Below are positions 60,164 through 64,000 of a stretch of 64,000 bases of DNA, piece by piece. The position numbers were made by a program, and so were the translations under genes. Under the pieces are notes generated by a model. It worked only from the letters and a program-made list of their open reading frames with translations, made no database searches and had not been told where the DNA came from. Numbering within the stretch: position 1 is the stretch's first letter; every line of letters starts with the position of its first letter. The DNA comes from an uncultured Paracoccaceae bacterium (GTDB lineage: Bacteria; Pseudomonadota; Alphaproteobacteria; Rhodobacterales; Rhodobacteraceae): contig CAKZOU010000032.1 of assembly GCA_937138255.1 (NCBI GenBank), forward strand, positions 62,001 to 126,000, given 5' to 3'.

Positions 60164-61675
60164 ATGACCAATCCGCTTTACGACACGCTCTTTGGCCGCC
60201 ATGCCGGATCCGAGGCGCCGTTCCTCTACCCTGAAAGTGCGGCGGCGATCAGCTATGCCGGCTTTCTGGCGATGGCGGCGCGGCTGTCGAACGCGATTTC
60301 GGCGCTTGGCCTTGTCCCCGGCGATCGGATCGCCGCGCAGATCGACAAATCGCCCGAGGCGCTCGCGCTTTATGCGGCTTGCGTGCAGGGCGGGTTTGTC
60401 TTCCTGCCGCTGAACACGGCCTATACGCCCGCCGAGCTCGGCTATTTTCTCACCGACAGCGGTGCTAGGCTCGTTGTGGCCAGCGATGCGACCGAGGCGC
60501 GGATTGCGCCTTTGGTGGAGGGAACCGGCGCCGTCGTGAGAACGCTCAACGCCGACGGAAGCGGCAGCCTTGCGGCCTTGGCGGCGAGCCAACCGGACGT
60601 CGCTCTGGTGGCCGAGCGTGGCCCGGACGACCTCGCTGCGCTTCTTTATACCTCTGGCACCACGGGCCGTTCCAAGGGCGCAATGTTGAGCCAGAACAAC
60701 CTCTTGTCGAACGCTCTTACACTGGCCGCGGCGTGGCGGTTCACCGAGAAGGACGTGCTTTTGCACGCTCTGCCGATCTACCATACCCACGGGCTTTTTG
60801 TGGCGACGAACGTGATCCTCGCCACCGGCGGGGCAATGATTTTCTTCGGCAAATTCGACGTGGAGGCGCTGGTGCGCGAGATGCCGCGCGCCACGGCGCT
60901 CATGGGGGTGCCAACCTTCTACACCCGCCTTCTCGATCACCCTGCCTTCACCCGCGACCTGACCAAGGGGGTGCGCCTCTTCGTGTCCGGCAGCGCGCCT
61001 TTGCTGGCCGAAACCCATGGCCGCTTTGAAGAGCGCACCGGCCACCGGATCCTCGAACGCTATGGCATGACCGAGACGAATATGAACACCTCCAACCCCT
61101 ACGACGGCGACCGCCGCGCCGGAACGGTCGGCCTGCCGCTGCCGGGGGTGGAGCTGAAGATCACCGATCCGGCCACCGGTGCGACCCTGCCGCAAGGCGA
61201 GGTGGGCGTGATCGAGGTGAGGGGGGCAAACGTCTTTCAGGGCTATTGGCAGATGCCGGAGAAGACCCGCGAAGAGCTGCGCGAGGATGGGTTTTTCATC
61301 ACCGGCGACCTCGCCCGGATGGACGCGGACGGCTATGTGACGATCATCGGCCGTGGCAAGGATCTGATCATTTCGGGCGGGTTCAACGTCTATCCCAAGG
61401 AGGTCGAGACGCTGCTCGACGAACAGCCCGGCGTTCTCGAAAGCGCGGTGATCGGCGTGCCGCATCCCGATCTGGGCGAGGTCGCCGTGGGCATCCTCGT
61501 GCGCCAGAAAGGGCAGGAGCCCGACCTCGACCAGATCGCTGCAGCGATGGGGCAGGCGCTGGCGCGCTTCAAACAGCCGCGCACCCTGATCGTCGTGGAC
61601 GAGTTGCCGCGCAACACGATGGGCAAGGTTCAGAAGAACATCCTGCGGCAAAGCTACGGCGGGCTGTTCAGCTAG
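60164..61675 (+). CDS. matB: Malonyl-CoA synthetase (MatB-like) / AMP-binding acyl-CoA ligase
   Basis: A 503-aa ANL-superfamily ligase: P-loop YTSGTTGRSKGAML, LPIYHTHGLFVATN, ERYGMTETNMNTSNPYDG, GDLARMDADGYVTIIGR and the C-terminal lysine in RNTMGKVQK. The LPIYHTHGLF and ERYGMTET blocks match malonyl-CoA synthetase MatB, which activates malonate or methylmalonate. Convergent, with 4-bp overlap, to a TetR gene. No malonyl-CoA decarboxylase (MatA) is in the window. Confidence 0.82.
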   Translation: MTNPLYDTLFGRHAGSEAPFLYPESAAAISYAGFLAMAARLSNAISALGLVPGDRIAAQIDKSPEALALYAACVQGGFVFLPLNTAYTPAELGYFLTDSGARLVVASDATEARIAPLVEGTGAVVRTLNADGSGSLAALAASQPDVALVAERGPDDLAALLYTSGTTGRSKGAMLSQNNLLSNALTLAAAWRFTEKDVLLHALPIYHTHGLFVATNVILATGGAMIFFGKFDVEALVREMPRATALMGVPTFYTRLLDHPAFTRDLTKGVRLFVSGSAPLLAETHGRFEERTGHRILERYGMTETNMNTSNPYDGDRRAGTVGLPLPGVELKITDPATGATLPQGEVGVIEVRGANVFQGYWQMPEKTREELREDGFFITGDLARMDADGYVTIIGRGKDLIISGGFNVYPKEVETLLDEQPGVLESAVIGVPHPDLGEVAVGILVRQKGQEPDLDQIAAAMGQALARFKQPRTLIVVDELPRNTMGKVQKNILRQSYGGLFS

Positions 61676-62295
61676 ACCTCGAAGGTTTCGGGAAAGAAGG
61701 CGCGGGCCGTGTGCAACACCACGGCGCGGGCGGTGTCGCGGTCGAAGCGGTCGGGGTGGAGGTAGTAATCGGTCCAGAGACCCTCGAGAAGGGCGATGAT
61801 CGACAGGGCGGCAATCTGCGGATCGGTGCCAGGGTTGGCACCTCTCTTGCAGAGTTCGCGGCAAATCGAGGTGATCGTGCGCTGCATCTTGGCGTCGCGA
61901 GAGTCGATGAAGGGCATGAATTCCGGCGAGGAATGCGCCTCGCCGCGAAATGCGAACCAGACGGCCATGGTGCGCCGATTGAGAACGACGGGATCGAAAT
62001 CGGCGTCGATGATCGCCCGAAGCTGCGCTTCGGGGCGGATTCCGGCGCCTTCCATCGCCACGATCCAGTGCCGGGTATAATCTTCAGAGAATTGTTCAGC
62101 TACGGACAGCAAGAGATTGTTCTTGCTGGAAAAGTGCAGGTTTACCATGCCGCGGGACAAGCCTGCCTTTTCAAGTATCCGGCTGACCGATACCGCGGCC
62201 AGACCATGCTCGGCGATGGCATCCGCCGTCGCCTCGATCAGGGCGCGCCTGTGCCGCGCCTTGGTCTGTTCCCGTGCAGATTTGGCCTCGGGCAT
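61672..62295 (-). CDS. TetR-family regulator, BetI-like (second copy)
   Basis: A 207-aa repressor: TetR helix-turn-helix (SRILEKAGLSRGMVNLHFSSKNNLL) and the BetI-type segment NRRTMAVWFAFRGEA, closely parallel in layout to the BetI-like gene at 23243. ATG 62295 has GGAG 8 nt upstream; ATG 62328 is in frame but less likely. It is divergent from the class III aminotransferase gene, with a perfect 18-bp palindrome between them. Confidence 0.85.
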   Translation of the reverse strand: MPEAKSAREQTKARHRRALIEATADAIAEHGLAAVSVSRILEKAGLSRGMVNLHFSSKNNLLLSVAEQFSEDYTRHWIVAMEGAGIRPEAQLRAIIDADFDPVVLNRRTMAVWFAFRGEAHSSPEFMPFIDSRDAKMQRTITSICRELCKRGANPGTDPQIAALSIIALLEGLWTDYYLHPDRFDRDTARAVVLHTARAFFPETFEV

Positions 62296-62365
62296 TCCTC
62301 TCACTCCAACCTGTCCGATGCAAAGCATTGGCAGGCTTTATGGCGACTTGGAAGGCGATTGACAA

Positions 62366-62383
62366 TGAATGAACGTTCATTCA
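62366..62383. promoter_or_regulatory. Perfect 18-bp palindrome, BetI-type operator
   Basis: TGAATGAACGTTCATTCA is identical on both strands. It lies 70 bp upstream of the TetR start and 39 bp upstream of the aminotransferase start, the right place to repress both. A 16/18 copy stands before the other BetI-like gene at 23210-23227. Confidence 0.75.
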
Positions 62384-62422
62384 GATTGCTTATGATCAAA
62401 TCACCCGAGTCCGGAGTAGAAC

Positions 62423-63889
62423 ATGACCTCGCTCATCAATGATTTTTCCCGTCACAACGACTGGGATAACAAGAATGTTCTGCACCCTTGGGAAGGGATG
62501 GAAGACCACGGCCACACCGAGCGGACCTTTCCGGTCAGCGGCGATGGCATCCATATTCAGGACGAATCCGGCCGAAAGCTGATCGATATGACCGCCGGGA
62601 TGTGGTGCGTGCAGATCGGATATAATCGGCCAGAGATGGCGCAGGCGATCGCCGATCAGGTCATGGCAATGCCCTATTACAATCCGTTTGCGCTTGGACA
62701 TTCGACCGCCGCTGAACTGGCCCACAAGATTGCCCAGCACACGCCGGGCGATCTCAATACCGTGTTCTTTACCACCGGAGGCTCGACGGCTGTCGATAGC
62801 GCCATCCGCTTCCTTCACTTCCGCAACAACATCCTCGGAAAGCCTGAAAAGAAGATCATCATCTCGCGTGCCAAGGCCTATCATGGCTCGACCTACCTTT
62901 CGGCCTCGATGTGCGGCAAGGAGCGGGACGTTGGTTATTTCGACCATGCCCAAGACCTGCGTCATATGCTGCCGGATGTGAATCCCTACCGGCGGCCCGA
63001 GGGAATGTCGCTCGACACCTTCCTGGACGAGAAGGTGGCCGATCTCGAAAACGCGATTTTGAAGCTGGGTTCCGATCGCGTTGCCGCCTTCATCGCCGAA
63101 CCGATCCTCGCCTCGGGCGGTGTGATCGTTCCGGTGCCGGGCTACCACAAGCGCTGCTTTGAGGTCTGCCGCAAGCACGATGTGCTCTACATCTCGGACG
63201 AGGTGGTGACGGGCTTTGGCCGCCTTGGCCACTGGTTCGCCTCCGAAGCGGTCTTCGACATTGTCCCCGATATCATCACAACCGCCAAAGGCCTGACGTC
63301 GGGCTATGTTCCGATGGGCGCGGCCATCATTTCCGACCGTCTGATCGCCGAGGTTTCGGGCGCGAACTCCAAGGGTGCGACCTTCTCCAACGGCTTTACC
63401 TATTCCGGCCATCCGGTTTCCGCCGCTGCGGCGCTCAAGAACATGGAGATTATCGAGCGCGAGGGTATCCTCGAGCACGTTCGCGAGATCAGCCCCTATT
63501 TCCAGGAGCGGCTGCATTCCCTGCGTGATCTTCCGATCGTTGGCGATACCCGTGGCATGGGCCTTATGGGATGCGTCGACTGTGTGGCCGATCCGGTCAG
63601 CAAGAACCCTCTGGCGCTGGATTATGAGGTCGGGAGCCGCATCGATGCCCATTGCCAGAAGATGGGCCTGCTTGTCCGCCCGCTGATCAATATGTGTGTG
63701 TTCTCGCCGCCGCTGACCATCACCCGCAGCCAGATCGACGAGATGTTCGACATCCTTCGCAAAGCCATCGAGATCACGCAGGAAGAGCTGCTGGCCGAGG
63801 GGTTGTGGGACGGCGCGCATGAAACCACCGAGCACGCGCCGCTTCGTGAAGGGCATCGCAACAAGCACACCGGTGCGCCATCCTACTGA
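62423..63889 (+). CDS. Class III aminotransferase (omega-amine:pyruvate type)
   Basis: A 488-aa PLP enzyme: DMTAGMWCVQIGY, FFTTGGSTAVDSAIRF, LYISDEVVTGFGRLG and PLP lysine K289 in TTAKGLTSGYVPMGA. Such enzymes transfer the terminal amino group of polyamines, beta-alanine, taurine or similar amines to pyruvate. The substrate is not fixed by sequence. GGAG lies 7 nt before the ATG. Controlled, by position, by the divergent BetI-like repressor. Its end overlaps the next minus-strand gene by 7 bp. Confidence 0.88.
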   Translation: MTSLINDFSRHNDWDNKNVLHPWEGMEDHGHTERTFPVSGDGIHIQDESGRKLIDMTAGMWCVQIGYNRPEMAQAIADQVMAMPYYNPFALGHSTAAELAHKIAQHTPGDLNTVFFTTGGSTAVDSAIRFLHFRNNILGKPEKKIIISRAKAYHGSTYLSASMCGKERDVGYFDHAQDLRHMLPDVNPYRRPEGMSLDTFLDEKVADLENAILKLGSDRVAAFIAEPILASGGVIVPVPGYHKRCFEVCRKHDVLYISDEVVTGFGRLGHWFASEAVFDIVPDIITTAKGLTSGYVPMGAAIISDRLIAEVSGANSKGATFSNGFTYSGHPVSAAAALKNMEIIEREGILEHVREISPYFQERLHSLRDLPIVGDTRGMGLMGCVDCVADPVSKNPLALDYEVGSRIDAHCQKMGLLVRPLINMCVFSPPLTITRSQIDEMFDILRKAIEITQEELLAEGLWDGAHETTEHAPLREGHRNKHTGAPSY

Positions 63890-64000
63890 GGGATGGCGGC
63901 GGCCCATTTCGGCAAGAGAAGCCGCAGATGGGCCATCGCCATGGATCGGGCATCGGTCCGGCTGAGGGATTTGGCCGAGATATGCATCTGCAGCCACAGG
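63883..64000 (-). CDS. Unidentified protein, C-terminal 38 residues (gene continues beyond window)
   Basis: The minus strand reads open from the right edge to TAG at 63885-63883, giving ...MHISAKSLSRTDARSMAMAH then LRLLLPKWAAAIPQ. The stop overlaps the aminotransferase 3' end tail to tail, a common arrangement in this window. Too short to identify. Confidence 0.5.
   Translation of the reverse strand, partial: LWLQMHISAKSLSRTDARSMAMAHLRLLLPKWAAAIPQ

Overview
The window is dense, high-GC bacterial chromosome with short intergenic gaps, many ATGA stop/start overlaps and operons on both strands. Gene content points to a marine alphaproteobacterium of the Rhodobacteraceae (Roseobacter-like): phosphonate catabolism, DAO/GcvT-type methylamine oxidases, a BetI-type regulator pair, Opp-like and Pot-like ABC systems, an alphaproteobacterial che operon, and an intergenic palindrome of a kind I recall from Roseobacter genomes. 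This is an inference; no rRNA or other taxonomic marker is present. I see no tRNA, rRNA, CRISPR array, insertion sequence or integrase.

Layout. (1) 1-5086, minus strand: a lipoate-assembly operon of the non-LipA type (sLpl-like ligase, two radical SAM proteins and a flavoprotein, matching sLpl(AB)/LipS1/LipS2/LipT), headed by a histone-deacetylase-fold hydrolase. In known genomes such genes serve the sHdr sulfur-oxidation system; sHdr itself is not visible and may lie beyond base 1. (2) 5189-10499: an MFS transporter, a protein with two tandem Cys phosphatase domains, a small glycosyltransferase, a secreted cytochrome P460-like protein and a YeeE/YedE (TsuA-like) sulfur transporter. (3) 10602-23887: a LuxR-type regulator divergent from a PotABCD-like ABC importer and two SDR dehydrogenases, then FAD amine/amino-acid oxidases, a crotonase, and a dimethylglycine/sarcosine dehydrogenase with a divergent TetR/BetI-like repressor. 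(4) 23872-33534: an aminophosphonate catabolic operon phnW-phnA-phnY-pbfA-EamA transporter-deoR-Na/Pi transporter, with a divergent LysR gene. (5) 33531-42614: a HisN-like phosphatase, a phosphonate monoester hydrolase-like sulfatase-fold enzyme, and a five-gene Opp-type ABC importer. (6) 42745-53267: a chemotaxis operon (STAS, CheY, CheA, CheW, CheR, CheY, a CheZ-like candidate, MCP, CheB, CheD) followed by a PAS protein on the other strand. (7) 53685-59309: a winged-helix regulator next to a three-subunit molybdenum hydroxylase and a MoaD/ThiS-like protein. (8) 59373-64000: a DUF1624 membrane protein, a MatB-like malonyl-CoA ligase, a second BetI-like repressor divergent from a class III aminotransferase, and the tail of an unidentified gene.

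How the genes fit together. Region 4 is a coherent pathway: 2-aminoethylphosphonate is transaminated (PhnW), or its 1-hydroxy derivative is deaminated (PbfA), to phosphonoacetaldehyde; PhnY oxidises this to phosphonoacetate and PhnA releases acetate and phosphate. The Na/Pi-family gene at the end of the same run could export surplus phosphate. Regions 3 and 8 appear linked by a shared 18-bp operator (16/18 identical) in front of each BetI-like gene, suggesting a common amine/betaine regulon. The most interesting leads are the alternative lipoate operon with its deacetylase-fold gene, the phosphonate operon with phosphate efflux, the cross-locus operator, a small protein with a CheZ-type DxxxQ motif in the che operon, and a MoaD-like protein coupled to a molybdenum hydroxylase.
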